Origin: Paraglaciecola chathamensis S18K6
Lineage (GTDB): Bacteria; Pseudomonadota; Gammaproteobacteria; Enterobacterales; Alteromonadaceae
Length of the DNA stretch: 64,000 bases
Direction of reading: 5' to 3'
Assembly (NCBI GenBank): GCA_000314955.1
Contig: BAEM01000022.1
Coordinates: forward strand, 244,754 to 308,753
Positions 14,271 to 24,349 of the stretch are shown in pieces (positions within the stretch are counted from its first letter, which is position 1; each line of letters starts with the position of its first letter). A program made the translations under genes and the position numbers. Under the pieces are notes generated by a model, which did no database searches, was not told the DNA's origin, and saw only the letters and a program-made list of their open reading frames with translations.

Positions 14271-16805
14271 TCAAAAGCTCTCCCACTCGTCTTCTTCTTG
14301 AGTGGTCGCCTGAACTAGCTTGATGCGCTCTTTGTGTTGTACTGGCCTCTTCGTCTCTGCCTTGGGCTGAGGTGCCAATCGAGGCGTGACCTGTAAGTCA
14401 TTCTCATCAAATTTAAATGCCGCCACTCGCTCGCTTAACTGCTCAGCTTGCGATTGCAAACTCTCAGCAGCCGCAGTTGCTTCTTCCACCAGCGCTGCAT
14501 TTTGCTGGGTGGCTTCATCCATCTGGTTAATCGCTTTACCTACTTCATCAATACCCGAAGCCTGCTCTGCCGAGGCAGCGGCAATTTCAGCCATTAAATC
14601 ATTAACGCGTTTAATCGAGGTCACAACGTTATCCATGGTTTCACCGGAGCGATTGACTAACGTATTGCCGTTTTCAATTTTGGCGACAGAATCTGAAATG
14701 AGTTCTTTTATATCTTTTGCTGCATTGGCAGAGCGCTGCGCTAGGGTTCTCACTTCAGAGGCAACCACAGCAAAGCCACGACCTTGCTCTCCTGCTCGCG
14801 CTGCTTCTACTGCCGCATTCAAGGCTAGAATGTTGGTTTGAAAAGCGATGCCATCAATAACCCCTATGATGTCGGAAATTTTTCGAGCCGACTCATTTAT
14901 AGAAGACATAGTCGCAACCACTTGATTAATTAAATCGCCCCCTTCGCTGGCCACAGTTGACGCCTGAGACGCTAAACCATTGGCTTGATTAGCGTTTTCT
15001 GCATTAAGGCGAACCGTCCCCGTTAACTCTTCCATGGTCGATGCGGTTTCTTCTAAACTTGATGCTTGACGTTCTGTGCGATTAGACAAATCGGAATTGC
15101 CTTGGGCTATTTCAGATGACGCATTTCGAATGGTTTCAGTCGAGCCATTAATTTGGCCAATGGTATCGGCTAATGAGGCAATAAAGCGGGTAACGTTTTC
15201 GCCTAGCTCGTGAAACTCGCCACTGAATTGATGATTGAGCTTAGCGGTTAAATCACCATCAGAAAGCAAATTAAGTACGCGTTTAACTTCGTTTATCGCT
15301 TGTTTGCGGGCGGTAATGTCGGTGGCGTATTTCACCACTTTAAACGGCTTACCGTTTAAATCTAGTATCGGATTGTAAGATGCTTGTATCCACACTTCAT
15401 TGCCTTGCTTGGCAATACGCTTGAACTCATCTGAGGTGAACACGCCATTGTTAAGCTGCTCCCAAAAAGCGCGATATTCGTGGCTATTCTTATACTCAGA
15501 TTCAACAAACATACTATGATGTTTGCCCACAACTTCTTGCTCGTTGTAACCCATCGCGTTTAAAAAGTTATCGTTTGCCGATAAAATCACGCCATTCATA
15601 TCAAACTCAATCACAGCTTGAGATTTACCAATGGCATCTATCTGACCCGAGTAGTCAGCATTATGTAGCTTCTGTGCGGTAATGTCGGTAGCGTACTTAA
15701 CCACTTTGAAGGGGTTACCATTGACATCCATAATGGGGTTATAAGACGCTTGGATCCACACTTCATTGCCTTGTTTGCCAATGCGTTTAAATTCAGCTGA
15801 AGTGAATTGCCCCGCGTTAAGCTTTTCCCAAAACTCACGATAGGCTGCACTGTTCTTATATTCAGGCTCCACAAACATACTATGATGCTGTCCTTGCACC
15901 TCTTCTAAGGTGTACCCCATGGTTTCGAGAAAATTTTCATTGGCGCGTTGGATCACCCCCTTCATATCAAATTCAATCACGGCTTGAGATTTACTGATGG
16001 CGTCAATCTGCCCCGAATAATCAGCGTTGCGCTTTTTTTGCTCGGTGATATCGCTGGCATATTTGACGACTTTGAATGGTTGGCCGTTTAAGTCCATAAT
16101 CGGGTTATACGATGCGTGGATCCATACATCATTACCTAATTTATCAATGCGTTTGAACTCACCAGAATTAAATTCGCCAGCCTTTAGGTGCTCCCAAAAT
16201 AAGTGATACTCGTGGCTATTTTTGTACTCTGGCTCAACAAACATACTGTGATGTTTGCCCACCACCTCTTGCTCGTTATAACCCATCGCGTTTAAAAAGT
16301 TATCGTTTGCCGATAAAATCACGCCGTTCATATCAAACTCAATCACGGCTTGAGATTTGCTGATCGCGTCGATTTGTCCGGCATAGTCAGTACTTTGTAT
16401 TTTTTGCGCAGTGATGTCGGTGGCGTACTTAATCACACCATTGGGTTTACCCTCTTCGTCAAAAAGCGGGTTATATGACGCCTGAATCCAAACAACTTTT
16501 CCACCTTTGGCTACGCGCTTGTATACGTCTGAGGTAAACTGCCCACGATTTAGCTGTGCCCAAAAATCACGGTATTCTTGGCTATTTTTATATGCCTCAT
16601 CCACAAACATACTGTGGTGCTTACCTACCACTTCATCGGCGCGATAACCCATAGCGGTTAAAAAATTATCATTCGCGGCTTGAATGATGCCATTTAAATC
16701 AAACTCAATGACAGCTTGAGAACGATCAATTGCGTCGAGAATCGCTTGATCACGCATCTGTGATGCTTTTGAACTTTTGCTGCCTAACCAACCAAAAAGG
16801 CTCAT
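14271..16805 (-). CDS. Soluble chemoreceptor with four tandem PAS domains
   Basis: 844 residues without membrane segments. Four PAS units of 122 residues each begin with SQAVIEFD at about residues 29, 151, 273 and 395, and each ends in VKYA(T/S)DIT plus a short linker. They resemble Aer-type PAS domains that bind haem or flavin. Then come a HAMP-like region (about 505-560) and the cytoplasmic signalling domain, whose tip reads [32 protein letters not shown]. The last residues EWESF form a CheR-docking pentapeptide, as in Pseudomonas Aer2/McpB. PAS2 and PAS4 are almost identical even in DNA (732-bp offset), a sign of recent duplication or gene conversion. An intracellular redox or gas sensor is likely. 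Confidence 0.93.
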   Translation of the reverse strand: MSLFGWLGSKSSKASQMRDQAILDAIDRSQAVIEFDLNGIIQAANDNFLTAMGYRADEVVGKHHSMFVDEAYKNSQEYRDFWAQLNRGQFTSDVYKRVAKGGKVVWIQASYNPLFDEEGKPNGVIKYATDITAQKIQSTDYAGQIDAISKSQAVIEFDMNGVILSANDNFLNAMGYNEQEVVGKHHSMFVEPEYKNSHEYHLFWEHLKAGEFNSGEFKRIDKLGNDVWIHASYNPIMDLNGQPFKVVKYASDITEQKKRNADYSGQIDAISKSQAVIEFDMKGVIQRANENFLETMGYTLEEVQGQHHSMFVEPEYKNSAAYREFWEKLNAGQFTSAEFKRIGKQGNEVWIQASYNPIMDVNGNPFKVVKYATDITAQKLHNADYSGQIDAIGKSQAVIEFDMNGVILSANDNFLNAMGYNEQEVVGKHHSMFVESEYKNSHEYRAFWEQLNNGVFTSDEFKRIAKQGNEVWIQASYNPILDLNGKPFKVVKYATDITARKQAINEVKRVLNLLSDGDLTAKLNHQFSGEFHELGENVTRFIASLADTIGQINGSTETIRNASSEIAQGNSDLSNRTERQASSLEETASTMEELTGTVRLNAENANQANGLASQASTVASEGGDLINQVVATMSSINESARKISDIIGVIDGIAFQTNILALNAAVEAARAGEQGRGFAVVASEVRTLAQRSANAAKDIKELISDSVAKIENGNTLVNRSGETMDNVVTSIKRVNDLMAEIAAASAEQASGIDEVGKAINQMDEATQQNAALVEEATAAAESLQSQAEQLSERVAAFKFDENDLQVTPRLAPQPKAETKRPVQHKERIKLVQATTQEEDEWESF

Positions 16806-16808
16806 ACG

Positions 16809-17306
16809 TTACTCCTTCGTTGTTGCATGATTATCAAACAAACCCAACTCATCGCTTGATATTAAACTTTCAATATTGACCAAAATAACCATGTGCTCCT
16901 CCAAAGAAGCTAAACCCAATAAGTATTTACTGTCGAATGCCACACCAAATTCTGGCGGTGGTCGTATATCTTCGTCTTGTAACTTGATGACGTCTGACAC
17001 CCCATCGACCACTATGCCAACGATGCGATCACATACATTGAGCATAATCACTATGGTGAACTCGGTGTAAGTGGCTTCCCCCACAGAAAACTTAATGCGT
17101 AAATCAATGATAGGCACTATATCTCCACGCAAGTTTATGACGCCTTTAATAAAGCTAGGCGCATTGGCGATTTTGGTCACTGTCTCGTAACCGCGTATCT
17201 CTTTAACGGTCATGATATCTAACGCGTAATGCTCTTCACCTAAGAAGAAGCTGAGAAACTCGTTCGACTCTGCGTGCATGTTTTCTTGCGTGATGTTTGA
17301 ATTCAT
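16809..17306 (-). CDS. cheW: Chemotaxis adaptor CheW
   Basis: 165 residues of a single CheW domain: FFLGEEHYALDIMTVKEIRGY, INLRGDIVPIIDLRIKF (the family signature), and IVGIVVDGVSDVIKL. It links receptors to CheA. Its start overlaps the cheA stop (ATGA at 17303-17306), and the receptor gene follows after 3 bp. Confidence 0.96.
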   Translation of the reverse strand: MNSNITQENMHAESNEFLSFFLGEEHYALDIMTVKEIRGYETVTKIANAPSFIKGVINLRGDIVPIIDLRIKFSVGEATYTEFTIVIMLNVCDRIVGIVVDGVSDVIKLQDEDIRPPPEFGVAFDSKYLLGLASLEEHMVILVNIESLISSDELGLFDNHATTKE

Positions 17307-19387
17307 AAGATGCTCTCTTTACTCATTCCATTTGCTTTAACGCTATTGGCCAGCGACTCTACATCAAGGATAAGGGCAACTTGCCCATCGCCCATTATGG
17401 TCGCCCCAGCAACGCCTTCTACCCGGCGATAATTTTGCTCAAGGCTTTTAATAACGACTTGCTGTTGCCCCATTAACCCATCCACTAATAGACCAAAACG
17501 TTTATTACTGCTTTCAATCAACATCACAATAGCCCGGCTGGGCTCAGTAATAGCCCCCTCGATTTGCATTTTTTGATGTAGCTTGACCAGAGGCCAGTAT
17601 TGGTCACGGATCCAAAGTAGTTTATCGTTTGAAATCAGCTTCATTTGGCTTGGGTCTGGCTGTACCGATTCGATAATATTAACCAGAGGTACGACAAACG
17701 TTTGACTGGCAACCGACACGCAAATCCCATCCACTATGGCTAATGTGAGAGGTAAGTGAATATTGAAACTTGACCCTTCCCCCTGGCTTGACTCGATTTC
17801 TATTCGCCCGCCTATGGCTTCAAGATTACGACGCACCACATCCATGCCGACTCCTCGACCCGACACGTCGGTCACTGCTTCAGCGGTTGAAAAGCCAGCT
17901 TCAAAAATCAATTTCCATACATCACTATCGGGCATATCAACATCAACTGACATACCATTTTCTTGCGCTTTGGCTAAAATTCGCTCACGGTTTAAACCCG
18001 CGCCATCATCGATGATACTAATAATGATGCTGCTGCCTTTTTGCTCGGCTTTAAGGATCACCGTGCCCATTTCAGCTTTGCCTAAAGCCAACCTGTCTTC
18101 CGTTTTTTCGATTCCATGGTCAATGCTGTTGCGCACCAAATGGGTGAGCGGGTCCACTAACTTTTCAATCATGCCTTTGTCTATTTCCGTATTGCCCCCT
18201 TCTATCACCAAGTCTACTTTTTTCCCTAACTTGCTGGATAGGTCACGCACCACTCGAGGGAAGCGATTGAAGGTAAAATGCATGGGCAACATACGCATAG
18301 ACATAACCGATTCTTGAATTTCTCGGGTGTTACGGGTCAGTTCTGCAATAGCATTTTGAAGCTTTTCATTGGGTTCACCCGGCATATCAGAACTAACTTG
18401 AGATAGCATTGATTGGGTTATCACCAGCTCCCCAATAAGGTTGACCAATGAGTCTATTTTTCCGGTATCTACGCGAATAGAAGACGATTCGACGGATGCT
18501 TTTGCAGTACTGCTCTTAGCAGCATTTTTTTTAGGCTCTTTAACGGCGCTTGTTTTTTTCGATTTGGCATTGGGCAGAGGTAATTTCTCAAAAAAACCAT
18601 AGCCTTTTTTATTATCACTTGGATCGTCCTTCGGGTGCTCGTTCTCAGGGAAAAAACCGTACCCTTTATCAATACTTTCGTCTGCAGGCGGCGCGGTATC
18701 ACAGTTGATGGCGCTATTTCCGGCGTTAGTTGCTGGTGTTTCGGTCGGGGTTGTATCAAAAAAACCAAAACCTTGGTTTTCGTCATTTTCAGGTTCACTT
18801 GCGGTGGCTGGCGGTTGCTCAAAAAAACCGAAACCATCTTCGTCATCGTCATCTATTTGCGCAGTATGAGCGTCACTTGGCTCGTCATCAAAGAAGCCAA
18901 AACCGTCTAAGTCACCGCTAACGCCTTCATTATTTTCGTTTTCATCATTATCGCCGTCATCGCCTGTATTTGAACTGTTTTGGGCGGTTGAATCTTCTAA
19001 TGATGTCATTAAAATGTTGAGTTTACTGATCCCCTGATCAATATCCGCTTGCTCAATCTCTTCTTGATTGCGGTAATTGTCTAAGGTCACTTTGAGTAAG
19101 TCGGTCGTTTCAAGCAACAAATCAACAATCGGTGTGGTCATCTCAATTGTATTATTACGTGCCCTATCAAGCAGATTCTCCATAATGTGGGTCAAGCCAG
19201 TGAGCGCATCAAACCCAAAAATACCGCTACCACCTTTAATCGAATGAGCAGCGCGAAATATGCTGTTTAACTGTTCAGGGTCGGGCTCAGACAAGTCCAG
19301 CTCCATAAGTTGCTGTTCCATGTCGGCAAGGTGCTCTTGACTCTCATCAAAAAAAACACCGTGGAATTGTTCCATATCAATGGACAT
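17303..19387 (-). CDS. cheA: Chemotaxis histidine kinase CheA
   Basis: 694 residues. Order of domains: Hpt/P1 (1-105, phosphorylated His48 in FRAAHSIKGGSG), a long acidic linker (about 125-300) in place of a recognisable P2 domain, dimerisation P3 (about 305-365), kinase P4 (HLVRNSIDHGIE N-box, DDGAGLN G1-box, GRGVGMDVV G2-box) and CheW-like P5 (about 555-690). The linker carries five G(F/Y)GFF motifs at residues 162, 185, 206, 242 and 262. The kinase phosphorylates CheY and CheB, and possibly the CrsR receiver. An AAGGA ribosome-binding site lies before the ATG. Confidence 0.96.
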   Translation of the reverse strand: MSIDMEQFHGVFFDESQEHLADMEQQLMELDLSEPDPEQLNSIFRAAHSIKGGSGIFGFDALTGLTHIMENLLDRARNNTIEMTTPIVDLLLETTDLLKVTLDNYRNQEEIEQADIDQGISKLNILMTSLEDSTAQNSSNTGDDGDNDENENNEGVSGDLDGFGFFDDEPSDAHTAQIDDDDEDGFGFFEQPPATASEPENDENQGFGFFDTTPTETPATNAGNSAINCDTAPPADESIDKGYGFFPENEHPKDDPSDNKKGYGFFEKLPLPNAKSKKTSAVKEPKKNAAKSSTAKASVESSSIRVDTGKIDSLVNLIGELVITQSMLSQVSSDMPGEPNEKLQNAIAELTRNTREIQESVMSMRMLPMHFTFNRFPRVVRDLSSKLGKKVDLVIEGGNTEIDKGMIEKLVDPLTHLVRNSIDHGIEKTEDRLALGKAEMGTVILKAEQKGSSIIISIIDDGAGLNRERILAKAQENGMSVDVDMPDSDVWKLIFEAGFSTAEAVTDVSGRGVGMDVVRRNLEAIGGRIEIESSQGEGSSFNIHLPLTLAIVDGICVSVASQTFVVPLVNIIESVQPDPSQMKLISNDKLLWIRDQYWPLVKLHQKMQIEGAITEPSRAIVMLIESSNKRFGLLVDGLMGQQQVVIKSLEQNYRRVEGVAGATIMGDGQVALILDVESLANSVKANGMSKESIL

Positions 19388-19416
19388 ATCAATCCTTACC
19401 TCTTTAACCAGAAACG

Positions 19417-19782
19417 CTAGCCTAAAACTTTACTCGACACTGCCAGTAGTTTTTGAGGATCAAACGGTTTCACCATCCAACCAGTCGCGCCGGCTGCTCG
19501 GCCTTTGGCTTTCATGTCATCCCCCGCCTCTGTGGTTAATACCACTATGGGTATGGTTCGGTAATTGGCTAACCCTCTTAACGATTTAATTAAAGTCAGT
19601 CCGTCCATACGGGGCATGTTTTGATCTGTTAAAACAAAATCAAACTGCTGTTTTTTACACAGATCTAATCCCGCTTGCCCATCGTTTGCGGTGGTCACTT
19701 GATAAGCAGCTGATTTCAATGTCATTTCAACCATTTGCCTGATAGACGCCGAATCGTCGACGATTAATATATGTTTACTCAT
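19417..19782 (-). CDS. cheY: Chemotaxis response regulator CheY
   Basis: 121 residues, a stand-alone receiver domain: ILIVDDSASIRQM (acidic pair), VLTDQNMPRMDG (phospho-acceptor Asp), VLTTEAG (Thr) and WMVKPFDP (Lys). I start at ATG 19782, preceded by AGGGA. The frame also extends to 19800, but without a ribosome-binding site. It lies 14 bp after crsR and 29 bp before cheA. The output may be non-flagellar in this type of system. Confidence 0.95.
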   Translation of the reverse strand: MSKHILIVDDSASIRQMVEMTLKSAAYQVTTANDGQAGLDLCKKQQFDFVLTDQNMPRMDGLTLIKSLRGLANYRTIPIVVLTTEAGDDMKAKGRAAGATGWMVKPFDPQKLLAVSSKVLG

Positions 19783-19796
19783 AGTGGTTATTTCCC

Positions 19797-21476
19797 TCAC
19801 TTAATAAGTACTGAAGTTCTATTTCCTGGTGCAAATACCTGTATTTGTTCACAAAGTGAATGGACAAGATTGAGTCCCCTGCCGAACAACGCCTCGTCTT
19901 CCACCTGTTCACTCGGTACTTGTTGGTAACCGCTACCACTGTCTTCGATATCAAAGTAAAGTTGGCCAATTTCAGGTTCGAAACCCAACGTCAGCCGGAT
20001 ACGATCATTCTGCTCAAGTGTTTTTAGGCGGTTTTCCCGCTCTTCTAAATACTGACCAAAACTTTCGAAGTCGTGCTTTAAGCTCGAATCAAGGCGCAAT
20101 ACGCCATGATCCAATGCGTTATTAATTAATTCTGAAAATACGGTGAATGCTTTTTGGCGCAGCAAGGTATTGAGCTTGATACGATTTAAAACATCATCGA
20201 GCACTGAAATCATGTTGCCAGGGGCGAGTAAGTCCCCAGCAAAGTCCAGCACTAACTGCATATGCCCTGTGCGCAAGCCATCAACGGACGCTTGTTTCCC
20301 TTGATACATTTCATGCAGTTGCCCCAAACTCACGCTGCATACTGATACGTCATCTTCTACTTGTGCCCCTGTGCTGTGACAAGAAAAAGCATCTACCACC
20401 TGGTTTAGTAATGCGTTAGTCGAATTTAATGACCGGATCACGTTAGTCAGCCCCGACTTCCCGAACGCTTCACCGTTTACCCCGCGCTGTTCAATCAAGC
20501 CATCGCTGTAAAAAAATAGATGTTGGTTGGTGTGCAAAGGGTGAGTATGCACATAAGGGTTAAAATCATTACGCTCGACAATACCAAGAGGCAAAGACTG
20601 AGATTTTATGCAGCTGTGAACCTGTCCATTTTCGTTAAGTATCAGCACCTCTGGCATGCCAGCGTTAATAATACTGATAGCCGCTTGTATATAATTAACC
20701 TCTATGGCAATCATTGCCACGAAACGATCTTCAGGAATTTCGGCACAAAGCTTGGCATTAATTTCATGCACGATGTTTTGCATTGAGGTCCCTTCATGGA
20801 GCATCGCACGAATGGTAGATACCGCAGGTAATACACTGATTGCTGACGCCAAGCCGTGTCCTGCGGCGTCCATTAAAATCATAAGTGTATTGCCATTTTG
20901 TAACTGCTCAGCCACGAAAAAATCACCGTTAAAAGACTTTGAAGAACGCATGAAACTTTGAATCGCATCAGGCTGATCTGAAAACGACTGAGATAAATGG
21001 CGATAAACATGTCGTGCAAGCTCTTCTTCTTGCTGTTGTTCATCGAGTAATTGTTCTAGCTCACGATTTTGTTGTTGTAGCTTTTGTTCATTTAAATGGG
21101 CATCTAAACAACGCTGCACCACTAACTCTAAGAGCTCTACATTAATGGGTTTTAATAAGTAACCACTGACACCTAACAAAAAATACTGCTGCATCGATTG
21201 TTGTTCTTCATCACCCGTAATCATAATGACAGGACACGCCACTTTGTTTTGCAGCATAAATTCGAGCAACTCAGCGCCCAAACCATCGACCAAATAGCTA
21301 TCAAGTAAAATTAAGTCGAATGGCTGACTCATCAATAACGTCTTGGCCTCCTGAATACTAAATACTGAGGTGACCGTCGCATCTTTTTGAGTCAAACGCA
21401 GACCGATGGTGTAGTGATAACTTTCATCGTCATCGACTAACAAAAAACGACGACCTGACAGAGGATTCAGAGGCAT
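19797..21476 (-). CDS. crsR: CrsR-like partner-switching response regulator (REC-PP2C-HATPase)
   Basis: 559 residues. A receiver domain (about 8-125; LLVDDDES, LILLDSYLVDG, YLLKPIN) and a short coiled coil (130-160) precede a SpoIIE/PP2C phosphatase domain (about 180-370; SFNGDFF, MDAAGHGLASAIS, YSDGLIE, EDDVSV) and an anti-sigma-type kinase domain (about 410-559; NNALDHGVL N-box, DIEDSGSGY). This is the build of Shewanella CrsR and Pseudomonas HsbR, which dephosphorylate or phosphorylate a STAS partner and thereby release or sequester a sigma factor (RpoS) or anti-sigma factor. The STAS partner gene lies 5 bp upstream. Gene order around it matches my recollection of the Shewanella cluster. 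Confidence 0.88.
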   Translation of the reverse strand: MPLNPLSGRRFLLVDDDESYHYTIGLRLTQKDATVTSVFSIQEAKTLLMSQPFDLILLDSYLVDGLGAELLEFMLQNKVACPVIMITGDEEQQSMQQYFLLGVSGYLLKPINVELLELVVQRCLDAHLNEQKLQQQNRELEQLLDEQQQEEELARHVYRHLSQSFSDQPDAIQSFMRSSKSFNGDFFVAEQLQNGNTLMILMDAAGHGLASAISVLPAVSTIRAMLHEGTSMQNIVHEINAKLCAEIPEDRFVAMIAIEVNYIQAAISIINAGMPEVLILNENGQVHSCIKSQSLPLGIVERNDFNPYVHTHPLHTNQHLFFYSDGLIEQRGVNGEAFGKSGLTNVIRSLNSTNALLNQVVDAFSCHSTGAQVEDDVSVCSVSLGQLHEMYQGKQASVDGLRTGHMQLVLDFAGDLLAPGNMISVLDDVLNRIKLNTLLRQKAFTVFSELINNALDHGVLRLDSSLKHDFESFGQYLEERENRLKTLEQNDRIRLTLGFEPEIGQLYFDIEDSGSGYQQVPSEQVEDEALFGRGLNLVHSLCEQIQVFAPGNRTSVLIK

Positions 21477-21481
21477 AGGAG

Positions 21482-21766
21482 TTATTCGAATTCAAACAGC
21501 TTTTCAAAATTGGCAATCAATAAGATATCTCTGGCATTATCTTTCGCTCCTTTTACCGACACATGAATATTCTGTGCCTTGGCTTTTTTATTTAATAAAA
21601 CCATCATGCCCAGCGCGGAGCTATCAAGATATTCTGTGCGCGAAAAGTCCATAATGATTTTTTGGCACAGCGTTTCCTCTAGCATTGCACTATATTGTTC
21701 GGTAAACGTTTTATGCTGGCTAAAATCAAATCGCTGGGGAACATGCAACACTCTTACTTCGCTCAT
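21482..21766 (-). CDS. crsA: CrsA-like STAS anti-sigma antagonist
   Basis: 94 residues of a single STAS domain. YLDSSALGMMVLL holds the conserved serine that the partner kinase phosphorylates. As in Shewanella CrsA or Pseudomonas HsbA, the phosphorylation state would decide which partner it binds and so control general stress or biofilm output. It lies directly upstream of crsR (5-bp gap) and 21 bp downstream of the membrane receptor gene. Confidence 0.88.
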   Translation of the reverse strand: MSEVRVLHVPQRFDFSQHKTFTEQYSAMLEETLCQKIIMDFSRTEYLDSSALGMMVLLNKKAKAQNIHVSVKGAKDNARDILLIANFEKLFEFE

Positions 21767-21787
21767 ACAGGCCTAACCTCACAATCA

Positions 21788-22951
21788 TTAAAAAAGTTCT
21801 AAATCACCTTCATCCATATTGTCTGATGACACTGGATTGTGCTTCTGTTCACGTTTAGCGCGAAATGCTTCTCTCAAGCGATAGAACTCTTCACGTTCCT
21901 CGTCGTTTTGTACCGACGTGACCACGTTCAATAGTTGCAAAACAAACACTAACGTTTCTTTGGTATAGCCCAAGTTCTGAATATTAATATCATCAAACTG
22001 CAGTGCACGAATGGCTTGGCCAAGGGCGACCTCAAGATTTTTAGATATGCCATCTAAATCTTGAATAACGTTTGCATCAGCTTCTGCTTTGGTAATAATG
22101 TCGTGTAGTGCGTTTTTAATATCTCTTTTTGCATCAATAACATAGGTAACATCATAAGAGGCAAGCGTACCCACTTCCTGTGTTAACTCCCCTATTTCTT
22201 GATTAACAAAACGCAAGCGTTTTTGAATACTCTCGCTAAATTCAGATGAGCGACTAGACAAAGAACGCACTTCATCTGCCACCACAGCAAACCCTCTACC
22301 GTGTTCACCTGCTCGAGCAGCTTCAATTGCCGCATTGAGCGCTAACAAGTTCGTTTGCGATGCAATGCCATCTATGTCTTTTAAGGCTTGCATAACTAGC
22401 GGTAAAGCTTCATGGATCTTGTTGACCTTATCGAGTAATTCCATTGATGCTGCTGACATATCAACAGTTGATTGAATAAAGCGATCTAGCGTCACTTCAG
22501 TGCTATTGGCGAATTGACGCATACGATCGCTATATAGTTCATCGGTATCACCAGCAACCGAAATTAACGTTAAAATACTGCTACTTTGCTGATTAATAAG
22601 CTGCTGTAAATCTGCAAACGCACTATTTAATAACCCTACGGCATCTGTTTGGGTGCCACAGATATTGTCGATACTTTGCTGACACTCTTCTATTGCTGGC
22701 ATCACTTCAGGAAGCAATTCACTGACCTTAAAGGTGGTGTCATCGGTACTAGGCACATCAGACTCAGCAGAACGCGTAATTTCATGCTGAGGGATAGCCT
22801 CACTCTGTTGGCTTTGTATCCAAATAAGCCAAACGGAAAAAAGCAAGTTAGGAATTAATGCGACATAGGGATCAACAAAATAAACCAGTAACAACGAAAG
22901 GATTGCTACCAGTAAAAACATCAACCAACGTGTTCTCAAAATCGTTTCCAA
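21788..22951 (-). CDS. Membrane-anchored methyl-accepting chemotaxis-like protein
   Basis: 387 residues. Two closely spaced membrane segments at the N-terminus ([18 protein letters not shown] and [14 protein letters not shown], residues about 9-45) leave almost no periplasmic loop. There is no HAMP domain. The signalling tip is present ([32 protein letters not shown], about 205-235), but the helical bundle is shorter than in classic receptors, and the distal part is divergent. It may sense the membrane or a cytoplasmic signal. It ends in GDLELF, echoing the GDVELF tail of CheD. It is the first gene of the operon. Confidence 0.88.
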   Translation of the reverse strand: METILRTRWLMFLLVAILSLLLVYFVDPYVALIPNLLFSVWLIWIQSQQSEAIPQHEITRSAESDVPSTDDTTFKVSELLPEVMPAIEECQQSIDNICGTQTDAVGLLNSAFADLQQLINQQSSSILTLISVAGDTDELYSDRMRQFANSTEVTLDRFIQSTVDMSAASMELLDKVNKIHEALPLVMQALKDIDGIASQTNLLALNAAIEAARAGEHGRGFAVVADEVRSLSSRSSEFSESIQKRLRFVNQEIGELTQEVGTLASYDVTYVIDAKRDIKNALHDIITKAEADANVIQDLDGISKNLEVALGQAIRALQFDDINIQNLGYTKETLVFVLQLLNVVTSVQNDEEREEFYRLREAFRAKREQKHNPVSSDNMDEGDLELF

Positions 22952-23299
22952 AAATTACCCTGATGGTTAATAAAGCTAATCGCTAATTGAGAAAGCGCAA
23001 GAAAAAAACCGATAAAAACTAAATACATTTCAATTAAATAGGGACAAATAAAAATAAAGTTAGTGAACACTACAAGGTTTAATTAAGATAATTTAAGCAT
23101 CAATTTAACCAGTTAATACTTTAGACTTAAGCAAAAAATATTCAGAATTTATTTTTATTTACCGATTTTTTATTCGACTCATTATTACCATTGTTGGATC
23201 CATCGAATTGGCGAAAATCAGCTGATTTTTGCAAGCAAAGCGCAGGCAAATTACGGTAATATCATTCAATGATTTGAATGACAGTTTAATTTTCGTTTT
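22952..23299. promoter_or_regulatory. Divergent gap between the chemosensory operon and patatin gene
   Basis: 348 AT-rich bases that must hold the leftward promoter of the ten-gene operon and the rightward patatin promoter. I see no convincing flagellar (sigma-28) promoter in the correct orientation and no clear operator. Confidence 0.4.
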
Positions 23300-24349
23300 A
23301 TGTTAGATATTTACGCGGGTAAATCAGCGCTAGCCTTGATTGAAAAAGACGGGTTTCAACAACACATTTTCAGTTCGTTTTTAGGTGCCAGTGGTGGTCC
23401 TAAATGGTTTAGTTTATTTGGACTGGACAAATACCTATTCGGCCAATTTTTTAGCAATCGTAGCCAGTCATTAAACCTCATTGGTTCCTCGGCTGGGGCA
23501 TTTCGCGCTGCGTGCTTTGCGCAAAACGACCCTGTGGCAGCCATCAGTCGCCTAGCGAAATTCTATTCAGAAACTACCTATGAAGATGATGTTACGCCGA
23601 TAGCAATAAGCAATAGTGCCCGGGTGCTTCTCGATCGCGTATTTGCTGAAAATGGCGCTCAAGAAGTCATAAACAATCCTGTATTCAAGGCGCACTTTTT
23701 AGTCGCTAAATCGAATGGTTTAGTGGCATCAGAGCGAAAATCATTACAAATAGCCGGATTAGTCAAAAGTTACGCATTGAACAGAGTCAATCGCCGTCTG
23801 TTGACCAAACAATATGAGCGCTTTGTTTTTCAAAATGCCAACAGTACACTCGCCATTGAAGATGAAAGTGGTTTTGCTACTCACACGGTTTCATTAACCG
23901 AAGCAAACATAAAAGAAGCATTGTTAGCGTCGGGCTCAATACCTATGGTGATGTTAGGCATTAAAAACATTCCCGGTGCGCCAAATGGTATGTATCGTGA
24001 TGGTGGCATTATTGACTATCATTTTGATATCTCACTCCAAAACTCATCTGGCTTAACCCTTTACCCGCATTTTAGTGCACAACCCAAGGCAGGCTGGTTT
24101 GATAAATCGCTCAAGCGCAGCGTAAATGCACAAAACTATGATAAAACCGTTATGTTAGTGCCCTCTGATGCGTTTATCGCTTCTCTTCCTTTCAACAAAA
24201 TTCCTGACCGAGAAGACTTCACTAAAATGACAACACAAGTGCGCATAAATTATTGGCAACAGGTATTACGCCAAACTGACGCACTGGCTGACAGCTTTCA
24301 TGAATTTCTTGAACAACAAAATTTATCGAAAATAAAGCGACTTTCTTAA
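23300..24349 (+). CDS. Patatin-like phospholipase
   Basis: 349 residues. The patatin signature is complete: the oxyanion-hole glycines in LGASGGPKWF (residues 29-37), the nucleophile Ser64 in GSSAGAF (G-x-S-x-G), and the catalytic Asp in YRDGGIIDYH (DGG). Such enzymes hydrolyse acyl esters of phospholipids. There is no signal peptide, so it probably acts inside the cell or is released by another route. It is a single-gene unit. No regulator is adjacent. Confidence 0.88.
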   Translation: MLDIYAGKSALALIEKDGFQQHIFSSFLGASGGPKWFSLFGLDKYLFGQFFSNRSQSLNLIGSSAGAFRAACFAQNDPVAAISRLAKFYSETTYEDDVTPIAISNSARVLLDRVFAENGAQEVINNPVFKAHFLVAKSNGLVASERKSLQIAGLVKSYALNRVNRRLLTKQYERFVFQNANSTLAIEDESGFATHTVSLTEANIKEALLASGSIPMVMLGIKNIPGAPNGMYRDGGIIDYHFDISLQNSSGLTLYPHFSAQPKAGWFDKSLKRSVNAQNYDKTVMLVPSDAFIASLPFNKIPDREDFTKMTTQVRINYWQQVLRQTDALADSFHEFLEQQNLSKIKRLS

